Source: Candidatus Fimimorpha excrementavium (lineage in GTDB: Bacteria; Bacillota; Clostridia; Lachnospirales; Lachnospiraceae). Taken from it: a stretch of 64,000 bases of DNA. The notes under the pieces are model-generated. The model worked only from the letters and a program-made list of their open reading frames with translations, did no database searches and was not told the origin of the DNA. Location of the stretch: assembly GCA_018710785.1 (NCBI GenBank), contig DVJD01000080.1, forward strand, positions 38,540 through 102,539, read 5' to 3'. The translations under genes were made by a program, and so were the position numbers. Shown piece by piece: positions 52,958-61,955 of this stretch; positions within the stretch are counted from its first letter, which is position 1; every line of letters starts with the position of its first letter.

Positions 52958-53002
52958 CAGATGGGAATCGGTTTCATGCGCAGCATGGCCGGTTCCCATC
53001 TG
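52958..53002 (+). terminator. Terminator after the SH3-3D gene
   Basis: CAGATGGGAA pairs with TTCCCATCTG, then TTTATT. Confidence 0.75.
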
Positions 53003-53148
53003 TTTATTGCAGAGAAACGGAGATTTTAAAGGGGCTTTTCGAAACGGAGATTTTGTGGTAAACTAGACAAGATGCCAACAAATAAAGGGGCTGCTGAAAA
53101 GTTATATTTTTAAAGATCCCCTATGAAAATAGAAGGAAAAGGTTTGCC

Positions 53149-54255
53149 ATGAAGAAAAAAGTTGTAGTAGGCATGTCGGGCGGCGTGGATTCGTCGGTGG
53201 CAGCCTATTTATTGAAGGAACAGGGATATGATGTCATCGGGGTGACCATGCAGATCTGGCAGGACGAGGATGTGTGCGCAGTGGAGAAGGAGGGCGGCTG
53301 CTGCGGCCTGAGTGCAGTGGAAGATGCCAGGAGAGTGGCGGCATCCCTGGAGATTCCCTATTATGTGATGAATTTTAAGAGAGAATTTCAGAGAGATGTC
53401 ATTGATTATTTTGTCAGAGAATATCTCCAAGGCAGGACGCCGAACCCCTGTATCGCCTGCAACCGCTATGTAAAGTGGGAGGCTTTGCTGAACCGAAGCC
53501 GCATGATCGGCGCAGATTATATTGCCACAGGCCATTATGCCCGTGTGGTCCGCCTGAATAATGGAAGATATACAATCCGCAAATCGGTGACAGAAGAAAA
53601 GGATCAAACCTATGCGCTTTACAATCTGACCCAGGAGCAGCTGACCCATACACTGATGCCTGTTGGCGATTACACCAAGGACCAGATTCGTACCATTGCG
53701 GAAAAAATAGATGTGAGAGTATCGAAAAAGAAGGACAGTCAGGAAATCTGTTTTATTCCGGATCATGACTATGCTGGATTTATTGAGAAGGAGATGAAGG
53801 GCAGCGTGCCTCCAGTGGGCAACTTTGTGACTGCAGATGGAAATGTGCTGGGGACTCATAAAGGGATCACCCATTATACCATCGGGCAGAGAAAAGGCTT
53901 GAATCTTGCCATGGGCCATCCCGTGTTTGTTACGGAGATCCGGCCTGATACCAACGAAGTGGTGATCGGGGAGGCGGAAGATGTATTTACGGATCGCCTT
54001 ATGTGTGACCATCTCAATTTTATGGCCATACCCGATTTGGATTCCGATACGCGTCTGGTGGCGAAGATCCGCTATGCCCATAAGGGAGCTCCCTGTACGG
54101 TGAGGAAAATCAGTGAATCCGAGGCGGAAGTCATTTTTGACACGCCCCAGCGGGCGGTTACTCCGGGGCAGGCGGTTGTCTTTTATACGGGAGAAGACAT
54201 AGCAGGCGGCGGAATCATAAAAAAAGCAGGCGCAAAAGGGAGGAACGATGGATGA
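53149..54255 (+). CDS. mnmA: tRNA 2-thiouridylase MnmA
   Basis: 368 residues. Adds sulfur to U34 of Lys, Glu and Gln tRNAs. PP-loop [11 protein letters not shown], first catalytic Cys in [12 protein letters not shown] and second in SQEICFIPD are intact. GAAGGAAAAGG precedes the ATG. Overlaps queA by four bases (ATGA), so two tRNA wobble-modification genes form one operon. Confidence 0.96.
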   Translation: MKKKVVVGMSGGVDSSVAAYLLKEQGYDVIGVTMQIWQDEDVCAVEKEGGCCGLSAVEDARRVAASLEIPYYVMNFKREFQRDVIDYFVREYLQGRTPNPCIACNRYVKWEALLNRSRMIGADYIATGHYARVVRLNNGRYTIRKSVTEEKDQTYALYNLTQEQLTHTLMPVGDYTKDQIRTIAEKIDVRVSKKKDSQEICFIPDHDYAGFIEKEMKGSVPPVGNFVTADGNVLGTHKGITHYTIGQRKGLNLAMGHPVFVTEIRPDTNEVVIGEAEDVFTDRLMCDHLNFMAIPDLDSDTRLVAKIRYAHKGAPCTVRKISESEAEVIFDTPQRAVTPGQAVVFYTGEDIAGGGIIKKAGAKGRNDG

Positions 54256-55277
54256 ATGTGAAAGATTTTGACTATGAACTGCCGCAGGAACTGATCGCGC
54301 AGGACCCCATTGAGGACCGCTCCAGTTCCAGGCTGATGATATTGGATAAAGAGACAGGAAACATCCGCCATGAAATTTTTCATGATATTGTAAAAGAACT
54401 GCGCGCAGGCGACTGCCTGGTGATCAATGATACCAAGGTTATACCGGCACGTCTGTTTGGAACGAAGGTGGGGACAGAAGCAAAGATCGAGATCCTTCTT
54501 TTAAAAAGGAAGGAAAACGATATCTGGGAAGTTCTGGTGAAGCCGGGAAAGAAGGCCAGGCCAGGCACAGAAATCCTATTTGGAGACGGCAGACTGAAGG
54601 GGACGGTGATCGACATCGTGGAAGAGGGAAACCGGCTGATCCAATTCTCCTATGAGGGGATTTTTGAGGAGATCCTGGATGAATTGGGGCAGATGCCGCT
54701 GCCTCCCTACATCACGCACCAGCTGAAGGATAAGGATCGGTATCAGACGGTCTATGCCAAACGTGAGGGTTCCGCAGCCGCTCCGACCGCCGGTCTTCAT
54801 TTTACGAAAGAATTGCTGAAGCAAATCGAAGAGATGGGAGTGACGATCGCCCATGTGACCCTGCACGTGGGGCTCGGCACCTTCCGCCCGGTGAAAGTGG
54901 AGAACGTGCAGGAACACCATATGCACTCGGAATTTTATATCGTGGAAGAGACAGAGGCAGAAAAAATCAACGAGGCCAAACGTGCCGGCCACAGAGTCAT
55001 CGCTGTGGGGACGACCTCCTGCCGCACACTGGAATCTGCCACAGGGGAAGATGGTGTGTTAAAGGCCGGCAGCGGCTGGACGGATATTTTCATTTATCCG
55101 GGATACCGCTTCAAGATGATAGACGCTCTGATTACGAATTTTCATCTTCCCCAGTCCACACTTCTGATGCTGGTATCTGCTCTGGCTGGAAGAGAACACA
55201 TTTTGGCGGCCTATGAGGAAGCCGTCAGGGAACGCTATCGATTTTTCAGCTTTGGGGATGCCATGTTCATCGAGTAA
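54252..55277 (+). CDS. queA: tRNA ribosyltransferase-isomerase QueA
   Basis: 341 residues. Transfers ribosyl from SAM to preQ1-tRNA to make epoxyqueuosine. N-terminal [28 protein letters not shown] and [10 protein letters not shown] motifs are present. GAGGAACGATGG precedes the ATG, translationally coupled to mnmA. tgt is not next to it in the window. Confidence 0.96.
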   Translation: MNVKDFDYELPQELIAQDPIEDRSSSRLMILDKETGNIRHEIFHDIVKELRAGDCLVINDTKVIPARLFGTKVGTEAKIEILLLKRKENDIWEVLVKPGKKARPGTEILFGDGRLKGTVIDIVEEGNRLIQFSYEGIFEEILDELGQMPLPPYITHQLKDKDRYQTVYAKREGSAAAPTAGLHFTKELLKQIEEMGVTIAHVTLHVGLGTFRPVKVENVQEHHMHSEFYIVEETEAEKINEAKRAGHRVIAVGTTSCRTLESATGEDGVLKAGSGWTDIFIYPGYRFKMIDALITNFHLPQSTLLMLVSALAGREHILAAYEEAVRERYRFFSFGDAMFIE

Positions 55278-55368
55278 CCGGGCAGGGAGTCAGCAGAAAT
55301 TTGGCGGGAACCATGTTGGGAAACGCTTGCGTTTCTTTATTCAATTTCAAAAATTGCTGTTTTTGCGG

Positions 55369-55406
55369 GCCGCGGCTCCCCGATTTCGGAGTCGGCGGCT
55401 CTTTTT
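55369..55406 (+). terminator. GC-rich terminator after queA
   Basis: GCCG...CTCC with inner CCGA-TTT-CGG pairs with GGA...CGGC followed by CTCTTTTTT. The 281-bp gap to the next gene also has a small GAAACGC/GCGTTTC hairpin at 55320 and no gene. Confidence 0.6.
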
Positions 55407-55480
55407 TCGCCATAAGCCCGGAGGGGCCGCGGTGATTCCTTTTCTTTCCCTGTCCCAGTGATAAACTTTGGCGAACTGTG

Positions 55481-55509
55481 TTGAATTTATTCGAATGATG
55501 TGCTAAATT
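55481..55509 (+). promoter_or_regulatory. Promoter of the IbrA/IbrB-like pair
   Basis: TTGAAT at 55481-55486, 17 bp, TAAATT at 55504-55509. Confidence 0.6.
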
Positions 55510-55558
55510 AAATAACATATGGGAAAAAATGGTAATTTCAGGAGTGGAAGGAATTCAT

Positions 55559-56890
55559 ATGGTACGGGAATATCTGGAACAAAATGTATATGAAGCTCTG
55601 CAAGACCGTCTGAAATTCGTATTCGAAGAATTTGACAATATTTATGTTTCTTTTTCCGGTGGAAAAGACAGCGGCCTGCTCTTAAACCTGGTATTGGATT
55701 ATCGAAACAAATATTATCCGGATAAAAAACTGAGCGTATTCCACCAGGATTTTGAAGCCCAGTATACGGTGACGACGGAATATATTGAACGAACGTTTGA
55801 GCGGATCAAGGATCAGGTGGAGCCCTATTGGGTCTGCCTGCCCATGGCGACCAGGACGGCGCTGAGCAGTTATGAGATGTACTGGTATCCCTGGGATGAC
55901 ACCAAAGAAGACAGCTGGATCCGGAAGATGCCGGATAAAGAATATGTGATTAATTTGAAGAATAACCCGATGACCACCTATCATTACCGGATGCATCAGG
56001 AAGATTTGGCAAAACAGTTTGGGAGATGGTACCGCATGTCCCATGGAAATCAGAAAACCATCTGCCTTTTGGGCATCCGAGCCGATGAATCGCTGCAGAG
56101 ATACAGCGGTTTTTTAAATAAAAAGTACGGATATAAGGGAGAATGCTGGATCAGCAGGCAATTTAAAGATGTCTGGTGCGCCTCTCCGTTATACGACTGG
56201 AGTGTCAATGATGTCTGGCATGCCAACTATCTGTTCCAATACGATTATAATCATCTGTATGACCTCTACTATAAAGCAGGTCTGCATGTGTCACAGATGC
56301 GTGTGGCATCTCCGTTCAACGATTACTCCAAAGATTCCTTAAATCTATACCGGGTCATCGATCCCCAAATTTGGGTAAGGCTGGTGGGAAGGGTGCGGGG
56401 GGCGAATTTCTCCAGCATCTATGCGCGTACCAAGGCGATGGGATACCGCAACGTCACCCTGCCCAAAGGTCATACGTGGAAGTCTTATACGCTGTTTCTT
56501 CTGGATACTCTTCCGGCCAGGCTGCGCAACAATTATGCAAAAAAATTCAATACGTCCATTCAGTTTTGGCATGAGACGGGAGGCGGACTGGATGAAGAAA
56601 CGATTCAGGAATTGGAAGAACACGGATATCAGATCCGAAGGAACGGGGTTTCCAATTATACGCTGAATAAAAAATCGCGGGTTGTCTTCATTGGAAAAAT
56701 CCCCGATGACACGGATGATATCAAATCGAGCAAGGATATTCCGAGCTGGAAGCGGATGTGCTATTGCATTCTGAAAAATGACCACATGTGCAGGTTCATG
56801 GGATTTGGAATGACGAGACAGCAGCAAAAGCGTGTGGACGCAATCCGACAGAAATATAAGAGTATAGAGGAGATGGAATATGGAGTATAA
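55559..56890 (+). CDS. IbrA-like PAPS-reductase-family protein (DUF3440)
   Basis: 443 residues. N-type ATP pyrophosphatase PP-loop SGGKDS at residues 33-38, as in PAPS reductases and DndC, followed by the long C-terminal part of DUF3440 proteins with the Cys-containing RMCYCILKNDHMCRFMGFG. IbrA in E. coli works with IbrB to raise expression of immunoglobulin-binding eib genes; the reaction is unknown. ATG 55559 follows GGAAGGA; an upstream in-frame start at 55529 lacks one. Overlaps the ParB-like gene by 11 bp. No sulfate-assimilation genes nearby. Confidence 0.85.
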   Translation: MVREYLEQNVYEALQDRLKFVFEEFDNIYVSFSGGKDSGLLLNLVLDYRNKYYPDKKLSVFHQDFEAQYTVTTEYIERTFERIKDQVEPYWVCLPMATRTALSSYEMYWYPWDDTKEDSWIRKMPDKEYVINLKNNPMTTYHYRMHQEDLAKQFGRWYRMSHGNQKTICLLGIRADESLQRYSGFLNKKYGYKGECWISRQFKDVWCASPLYDWSVNDVWHANYLFQYDYNHLYDLYYKAGLHVSQMRVASPFNDYSKDSLNLYRVIDPQIWVRLVGRVRGANFSSIYARTKAMGYRNVTLPKGHTWKSYTLFLLDTLPARLRNNYAKKFNTSIQFWHETGGGLDEETIQELEEHGYQIRRNGVSNYTLNKKSRVVFIGKIPDDTDDIKSSKDIPSWKRMCYCILKNDHMCRFMGFGMTRQQQKRVDAIRQKYKSIEEMEYGV

Positions 56891-57446
56891 AAGTCCAGTA
56901 TATCATGTGATAGCAGTACCGATAGAAAAAATAGTGCCCAATACCTACAATCCCAATGCAGTGGCTCCGCCGGAAATGAAACTGCTCTATGAAAGCATCA
57001 AGGCGGATGGATATACCATGCCGATTGTCTGCTATTATGCCAAATCCAAAGATATGTATATCATCGTGGATGGATTCCACAGATACCGGGTCATGCTGGA
57101 ACACAGGGATATCTACGAGAGAGAAAAGGGGATGCTTCCGGTTTCGATTATCGATAAGCCGCTGGATCAGCGAATGGCCAGCACGATCCGCCACAACCGG
57201 GCCAGAGGTACCCATGATGTGGATTTGATGAGCAACATTGTGAAGGAACTCCATGAGCTGGGCCGTTCCGATGCCTGGATTTCCAAACATTTGGGGATGG
57301 ACAAGGATGAGATCCTGCGTCTGAAGCAGATCACGGGTCTGGCCGCTCTGTTTAAAGATGTGCAGTTCGGAAAAGCCTGGAGACCGGCAGAGCCGGAGGA
57401 GGAGCCGGGGAAAGAGGAACCAGAGCGGGAAGAACCGGAGGAATAA
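56880..57446 (+). CDS. IbrB-like ParB-domain protein
   Basis: 188 residues. ParB/sulfiredoxin-fold N-terminal domain: VPIEKIVPNTYNPN, an IKADGYTMPIVCYY strand, and the box VDGFHRYRVML, then a helix-turn-helix-like part (SDAWISKHLGMDKDEILRLK). The last 20 residues are Glu/Pro-rich and acidic. ParB boxes of this kind bind or hydrolyse nucleotides. Start is ATG 56880 behind GAGGAG, inside the end of the IbrA-like gene, so the two are tightly coupled. Not a chromosome-partition ParB (no parA or parS). Confidence 0.85.
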   Translation: MEYKSPVYHVIAVPIEKIVPNTYNPNAVAPPEMKLLYESIKADGYTMPIVCYYAKSKDMYIIVDGFHRYRVMLEHRDIYEREKGMLPVSIIDKPLDQRMASTIRHNRARGTHDVDLMSNIVKELHELGRSDAWISKHLGMDKDEILRLKQITGLAALFKDVQFGKAWRPAEPEEEPGKEEPEREEPEE

Positions 57447-57462
57447 ATGAAACTATGGGATA

Positions 57463-57556
57463 GGCGCCGCAACATTCAAGCCGCACGATCATCTGCCCTT
57501 GGCAGAAAGCCAAGGGAGGATTGGAAGGCAGTGAGAATGTTTACGGCGCCTTTTTT
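57463..57556 (+). terminator. Nested double hairpin ending in T6
   Basis: Outer stem GGCGCCG-C-AACATTC with GAATGTT-TA-CGGCGCC (57463-57477 and 57535-57550); inner stem CCCTTGGC-AGAAA-GCCAAGGG (57496-57516); two internal-loop strands of about 18 nt each; then TTTTTT at 57551-57556. Terminates the IbrAB-like transcript, but is more elaborate than a terminator needs to be. Confidence 0.75.
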
Positions 57557-57573
57557 GCGGCAAACCCGCTTAC

Positions 57574-58479
57574 TTATTTTGGCCGGGAAACAGCGGGAGC
57601 TGCTGTGCCGCCATAATTTCGGCAGAGACGGATAAATGCCTGCATGTTTTCTGTCAGATATTTGCTTTTATGGTAGATGATATGAAGCGTGCGTTTCAGC
57701 GGATGGGACAGGGGAATTGCCGCAACGGTATGTTCTTCAATATCCTTTTTTACCAGGAGATATGGGAGCACAGCGACGCCAAGTCCTTCCGCAACCCCGC
57801 GCACGATGGCCTGTGTGCTGGAACTTTCCCAGAGCGGCTGTATGCTGATCTGGCGCAGGGCAAAAGAGGCATCCAGAATTTCCCGCCCGGCGCTTCCTTT
57901 TTCACGCATTAAAATCGGATACTGGGCCAGCTGTTCCAGTGTGATCTTGCTGGAATGGGTGAGAGAATGTTTGATATTTACAATGGCTTGCAACTCATCT
58001 TCCATAAAAGGAATCGACTGAATATCAGGGTGCTCCGGCTGTGTCTCGATGAGTCCGATATCAATGGTGTTGTTTAGGACATGGCGCTCGATGGCAGCCG
58101 ATTGATTGATGGCAATCTCCGTGCGCAGATGGGGAAAACAGGTCTGGTACTGCTTGAGCAGCGGAGGAAGAATATGGGTGCCGATGGTGATACTGGCCCC
58201 GATTCGAATCGTGCCCAGGGCATCCCAATTGCGGATTTTCTTTTCCATCTCTTCAAACATGGATACAATGTGCAGCGCATATCCGTAGAATTCCTTTCCG
58301 CATTCTGTGGGAAAGATACGCCGTCCGATTCGATCAAACAGACGGATTCCGTAGTACTCTTCCAGCTCTTTGACGGCAAAGCTGACAGAGGGCTGGGCCA
58401 GATGCAGTTCCTCGGCTGCCTTGGTAATATTATTTTGCTGAAAGACGGATACAAAGATTTTCATATGGCGCAGTGTCAT
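57574..58479 (-). CDS. LysR-family transcriptional regulator
   Basis: 301 residues. N-terminal winged helix (NITKAAEELHLAQPSVSFAVKELE) and the periplasmic-binding-like effector domain. Divergent from the chromate transporter pair across a 104-bp gap with an AT-rich dyad, the usual layout for a LysR regulator of its neighbour. Similar CysL-type regulators respond to acetylserine or sulfate status; the effector here is unknown. Confidence 0.94.
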   Translation of the reverse strand: MTLRHMKIFVSVFQQNNITKAAEELHLAQPSVSFAVKELEEYYGIRLFDRIGRRIFPTECGKEFYGYALHIVSMFEEMEKKIRNWDALGTIRIGASITIGTHILPPLLKQYQTCFPHLRTEIAINQSAAIERHVLNNTIDIGLIETQPEHPDIQSIPFMEDELQAIVNIKHSLTHSSKITLEQLAQYPILMREKGSAGREILDASFALRQISIQPLWESSSTQAIVRGVAEGLGVAVLPYLLVKKDIEEHTVAAIPLSHPLKRTLHIIYHKSKYLTENMQAFIRLCRNYGGTAAPAVSRPK

Positions 58480-58505
58480 GGAACCCCACCTCCTATATAA
58501 GAAAA

Positions 58506-58530
58506 TTATTATCTATTTCATAGAATAATA
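58506..58530. promoter_or_regulatory. LysR-type operator dyad
   Basis: TTATTAT-CTATTTCATAG-AATAATA, an imperfect palindrome around CTAT-TTC-ATAG with the T-N11-A form, between the divergent LysR and chr genes. Confidence 0.6.
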
Positions 58531-58534
58531 GTAT

Positions 58535-58563
58535 TTCACTTATATGTCAAGAAGAACTATACT
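58535..58563 (+). promoter_or_regulatory. Promoter of the chromate transporter pair
   Basis: TTCACT at 58535-58540, 17 bp, TATACT at 58558-58563, directly after the dyad; weak -35 suits an activator. Confidence 0.55.
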
Positions 58564-58583
58564 GAAGAAAAGGAGGAGGAACC

Positions 58584-59150
58584 ATGAAGAACAGAAAAAA
58601 AGTTTTGCTGAAGATCTTTGTATCAACATTATATCTGAGTGCGTTTACATTTGGAGGCGGATATGTGATCGTGACATTGATGAAGAAAAAGTTCGTAGAT
58701 GAATACCATTGGATCGAAGAAGATGAAATGCTGGATTTAATCGCCATCGCTCAGTCGGCGCCGGGCGCCATTGCAGTGAATGGGGCCATTGTCGTCGGAT
58801 ATAAGCTGGCGGGTATGATTGGTGCTTTGACGGCGATCATTGCAACGATTATACCGCCGTTTGTGATCATTTCTCTAATCTCCGTATGCTACAATGCGTT
58901 TCGCAGCAATTATCTGGCTGGCAAGATGCTGGAAGGGATGCAGGCTGGGGTGGGAGCGGTTATCGCTTCCGTGGTTTTTGAGATGGCGGGCGGAATCCTG
59001 CATGGCCGCAGCATCCTATCCATCTCCATTATGGCCGCGGCCTTCATTGCAGCCTGCTTTTTTCAGGTGAATGTTATTTACATTATTCTACTATGCGGGC
59101 TGATCGGCGTGATCAGAACCCTGGCGGGGAAAAGGAGCGTGAAATCATGA
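58584..59150 (+). CDS. chrA: Short-chain chromate transporter, first half
   Basis: 188 residues, one CHR domain with about five or six membrane helices. Conserved motifs FTFGGGYVIVTLM and QSAPGAIAVNGA. Short CHR proteins act as pairs that together equal the long ChrA. Family exports chromate in some bacteria; in gut anaerobes the natural anion is uncertain. AGGAGGAGG precedes the ATG. Confidence 0.93.
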   Translation: MKNRKKVLLKIFVSTLYLSAFTFGGGYVIVTLMKKKFVDEYHWIEEDEMLDLIAIAQSAPGAIAVNGAIVVGYKLAGMIGALTAIIATIIPPFVIISLISVCYNAFRSNYLAGKMLEGMQAGVGAVIASVVFEMAGGILHGRSILSISIMAAAFIAACFFQVNVIYIILLCGLIGVIRTLAGKRSVKS

Positions 59151-59710
59151 TTTATTTGGAGCTGTTTTGGAGTTTCCTTCAAATCGGATTGTTCAGTTTC
59201 GGGGGCGGATACGCGGCGATGCCTCTGATTCAGAGCCAGGTGGTCACAGATCACAGCTGGCTGAATATGACGGAATTCACGGATCTGATAACCATTTCCC
59301 AGATGACGCCGGGTCCCATAGCCATCAATTCGGCCACATTTGTGGGAATTAAGATTGCCGGAATAGGGGGTGCCCTGGTGGCGACCCTTGGGTGTATCCT
59401 GCCGTCCTGCATCATCGTGACATTGATAGCGAAACTATATCTGAAGTACCGGAATATGGCCATTCTTCAGGGTGTCCTGAATTCGCTTCGTCCGGCTGTC
59501 GTAGCGATGATTGCATCCGCCGGAATCTCCATTCTCATTACGGCATTCTGGGGAAGTGAGGCGGAGATCATTTTGAAACAGACCAACGGAATCATGGCAG
59601 CCATCTTTGTCATCTGTGTGGTATTGATTCAGAAATTCCAGGTCAATCCCATATGGGTGATGGTTTTGGCAGGGGTATTCAATACCGCAGTTTCGTGGAT
59701 TGGGGGATGA
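59147..59710 (+). CDS. Short-chain chromate transporter, second half
   Basis: 187 residues, second CHR domain with FSFGGGYAAMPLI and QMTPGPIAINSATFVG. Starts at ATG 59147, overlapping the stop of the first half by four bases (ATGA), behind AAAGGAG. Works as the partner of the preceding protein, probably inserted with opposite topology. Confidence 0.93.
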   Translation: MIYLELFWSFLQIGLFSFGGGYAAMPLIQSQVVTDHSWLNMTEFTDLITISQMTPGPIAINSATFVGIKIAGIGGALVATLGCILPSCIIVTLIAKLYLKYRNMAILQGVLNSLRPAVVAMIASAGISILITAFWGSEAEIILKQTNGIMAAIFVICVVLIQKFQVNPIWVMVLAGVFNTAVSWIGG

Positions 59711-59715
59711 TAAAA

Positions 59716-60210
59716 ATGAGGTACAGTATCGCATATGAAATAAATCGTTACCGCATATATGATAAAAGAAAGAGAACAGTGGGGTGGATTAGGAGGCCGG
59801 TGCTTGCCGGAAACTGGCTGGAGGTGTACGATGCGGACGGGAAAAAGAGATTTGGTGTGATCCGCCAAAAGGGAGAGATTTGGCTGGAGGGAGCAGGAGA
59901 AGACAGTCAGCACTGCGCGATGGAATATGCGGAGGATGAAAACGGAATGGGAATACAGAAATCCGTTCTGAGGCCGCCCATGGCAGAATGGACAGCGGTT
60001 CATACCCAAATGGGTGAACTGGCCGTCTGCCAGAAAACGGACAGGAGGTTTTCCATATGGATGAATCAGAGAAAAGTCGGAGAAATGACACATATGCAGT
60101 GGCTGGTAAAGTCCATTTATCTGTCAGAAAACCTTCCGAAAGAATACTGCGGATTATGTTTTGCGATAGGCTTTCTTATGCTTCACGAGGATGATGTCTG
60201 GATGGTATGA
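59716..60210 (+). CDS. Hypothetical protein, possibly LURP-one/scramblase-like fold
   Basis: 164 residues, no signal or membrane segment apart from a weakly hydrophobic C-terminal stretch. Regular beta-strand repeats such as YRIYDKRKRTVGWIRRP, NWLEVYDADGKKRFGVI and RRFSIWMNQRKVGEM recall the LURP-one-related barrel, which is only a guess. Start 59716 lies five bases after the chr stop behind GGGGATGA, so it is in the chr operon. Confidence 0.65.
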   Translation: MRYSIAYEINRYRIYDKRKRTVGWIRRPVLAGNWLEVYDADGKKRFGVIRQKGEIWLEGAGEDSQHCAMEYAEDENGMGIQKSVLRPPMAEWTAVHTQMGELAVCQKTDRRFSIWMNQRKVGEMTHMQWLVKSIYLSENLPKEYCGLCFAIGFLMLHEDDVWMV

Positions 60211-60232
60211 AAAGTAAAAAGGAGGATGATTC

Positions 60233-60931
60233 CTATACAAATGCTTTATTCTGTGGGCATCCATCGACGGTTCCCTGAAACGGCTTCAGACGGATCATCT
60301 GGATCTGTACTATATTCACCGGGTGGACCGCAGCGTTCCCATTGAAGAGACGGCGGGAGCCATGAAAGACCTGATGGATGCGGGAAAGATCACACACTGG
60401 GGGATTTCCGAAGCGGATGAGACGACGCTTCGGCGCGCCCATGCAGTCTGCCCGGTGACGGCAGTGCAAAACCGCTATTCCATGATGCATCGGGACTATG
60501 AGGCACTGTTTCCGGTTCTGGAGGAGCTGAATATCGGGTTTGTCGCTTTTTCTCCTCTGGCCAACGGACTGCTGACGGCGAAATATGATAAAGATTCCAA
60601 ATTTGACAAAGCCACGGATTACCGCAGTTCCATGCCCCAGTTTACCGCAGAGGCGTTTGACAAAAATAAAGAATTGATCCGCTGTCTGAGGGAAAAGGCT
60701 GATCAGAAACATGCCACACCGGCCCAGATCTCCCTGGCCTGGATGCTGGCAAAGAAACCCTGGATCGTTCCCATTCCGGGTACGAGAACATACAGCCGTC
60801 TGGTGGAGAATGCGCGGGCAGCGGAGGTGGAACTGACACCGGAAGAAGGAAGCGAGCTGGATCAGATGCTGGATACCGTGCCCATGTCGGGCGTGTTCGG
60901 AGGCTCGAAGGTGGAAACGGAGAAGAAATGA
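60233..60931 (+). pseudogene. 5'-truncated aldo/keto reductase
   Basis: In frame from about 60233, the part after [19 protein letters not shown] matches the second half of AKR family proteins ([32 protein letters not shown]). About 100 N-terminal residues with the catalytic Asp and Tyr are missing, and there is no proper start, although AAAGGAGGATGATTCCT resembling the original ribosome site is retained at 60217. A deletion between that site and the middle of the gene explains this. A GTG at 60323 could start a 202-residue fragment. Confidence 0.8.
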
Positions 60932-61055
60932 AGCAAGGAGCATAATAGAAACCTTAAGGTATATACTGCTTAACGAAATGGAACTTCCGCTTTGCGGACA
61001 GAAGATATATACTGAATACAGAAAACGAAAAGAAGAGTCCAAAGGAGGAGTCATA

Positions 61056-61901
61056 ATGGAATATGCAACATTAAATAACGGAGTGAAAATGCCCATGGCA
61101 GGAATCGGAACGTTTCTTTTGACACCGGATGAAGCGGAAAACGCTGTTTTGCATGCGCTGAAGGAAGGGTATCGTTTGATTGATACGGCCAATGCTTATG
61201 TAAATGAAAAAGCTGTGGGACGCGCCATGAAAAAATCCGGTGTGGACCGCAGTGAGATTTTTCTGGAGACGAAGCTGTGGCCATCTTTCTACGAGCAGGA
61301 CGATGCGGTGGAGAAGACGCTGGCGAGACTGGATACCGATTATATTGATTTGCTTTTGATCCATCAGCCAGCGGGGAATTATGTGGCAGGTTACCGCCAG
61401 ATGGAAAAGGCCTATAAAGAGGGAAAGGTAAAGGCCATCGGACTTTCCAATTTCAATGAGAAGCAGATTCAGGAGATCCTTGACATCTGTGAAGTGAAAC
61501 CGGCGATCCTCCAGACAGAGGTTCACCCCTATGATCAGGAAAAGAAGCTGAAAGCATTTCTGGCCAAGTCCGATATGGTGATTCAGGCCTGGTATCCGCT
61601 GGGACATGGGGACGCGGCTCTGCTGCAGGAACCGGTATTCGCAAAGCTGGGAGAGAAATACAAAAAGAGTCCGGCCCAGATCATCCTGCGCTGGCACATT
61701 CAGGACGGCAATGTGGTGATTCCGGGATCGAAGAATCCGGATCACATCCGCGATAACTTTGCTCTGTTTGACTTCAGCCTGACGGAGGAAGAGATGGCAG
61801 AGATCGGCACACTGGATCAGAATAAGAGATATTACACCAGCACACCGGAACTGCTGGAGAAATATGTGACGATGGTTCCGCCGGTGGATGAACAGAAGTA
61901 A
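61056..61901 (+). CDS. Aldo/keto reductase
   Basis: 281 residues, complete. Catalytic tetrad is visible: Asp in LIDTANAY with Tyr, Lys in ETKLW and His in LLIHQPAG; cofactor end PGSKNPDHIRDN. NADPH-dependent reduction of aldehydes such as methylglyoxal or a diketo acid; substrate unknown. AAAGGAGGAG precedes ATG 61056. Member of a redox cluster with the truncated AKR, the DUF4405-like gene and the flavodoxin. Confidence 0.93.
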   Translation: MEYATLNNGVKMPMAGIGTFLLTPDEAENAVLHALKEGYRLIDTANAYVNEKAVGRAMKKSGVDRSEIFLETKLWPSFYEQDDAVEKTLARLDTDYIDLLLIHQPAGNYVAGYRQMEKAYKEGKVKAIGLSNFNEKQIQEILDICEVKPAILQTEVHPYDQEKKLKAFLAKSDMVIQAWYPLGHGDAALLQEPVFAKLGEKYKKSPAQIILRWHIQDGNVVIPGSKNPDHIRDNFALFDFSLTEEEMAEIGTLDQNKRYYTSTPELLEKYVTMVPPVDEQK

Positions 61902-61955
61902 ATGTTCTTAAACTGGTGTGAATTAAAATAGAAAAAACGGGAGAAACAGACGATT

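Noticed and set aside
53014..53052. Direct repeat GAAACGGAGATTTT before mnmA
   Set aside because: Two 14-base copies only, probably a local duplication; no clear function to claim.
55213..55461. 82-codon frame after queA
   Set aside because: Overlaps the queA end and the GC-rich terminator; basic, low-complexity translation.
57447..57635. 62-codon reading frame after the IbrB-like gene
   Set aside because: Although GAGGAATAA precedes it, it runs through the nested hairpin and into the end of the LysR gene; translation has no protein-like features.
58190..58230. tRNA T-loop-like GATTCGAATCG
   Set aside because: Lies within the LysR coding sequence and no cloverleaf can be formed around it.
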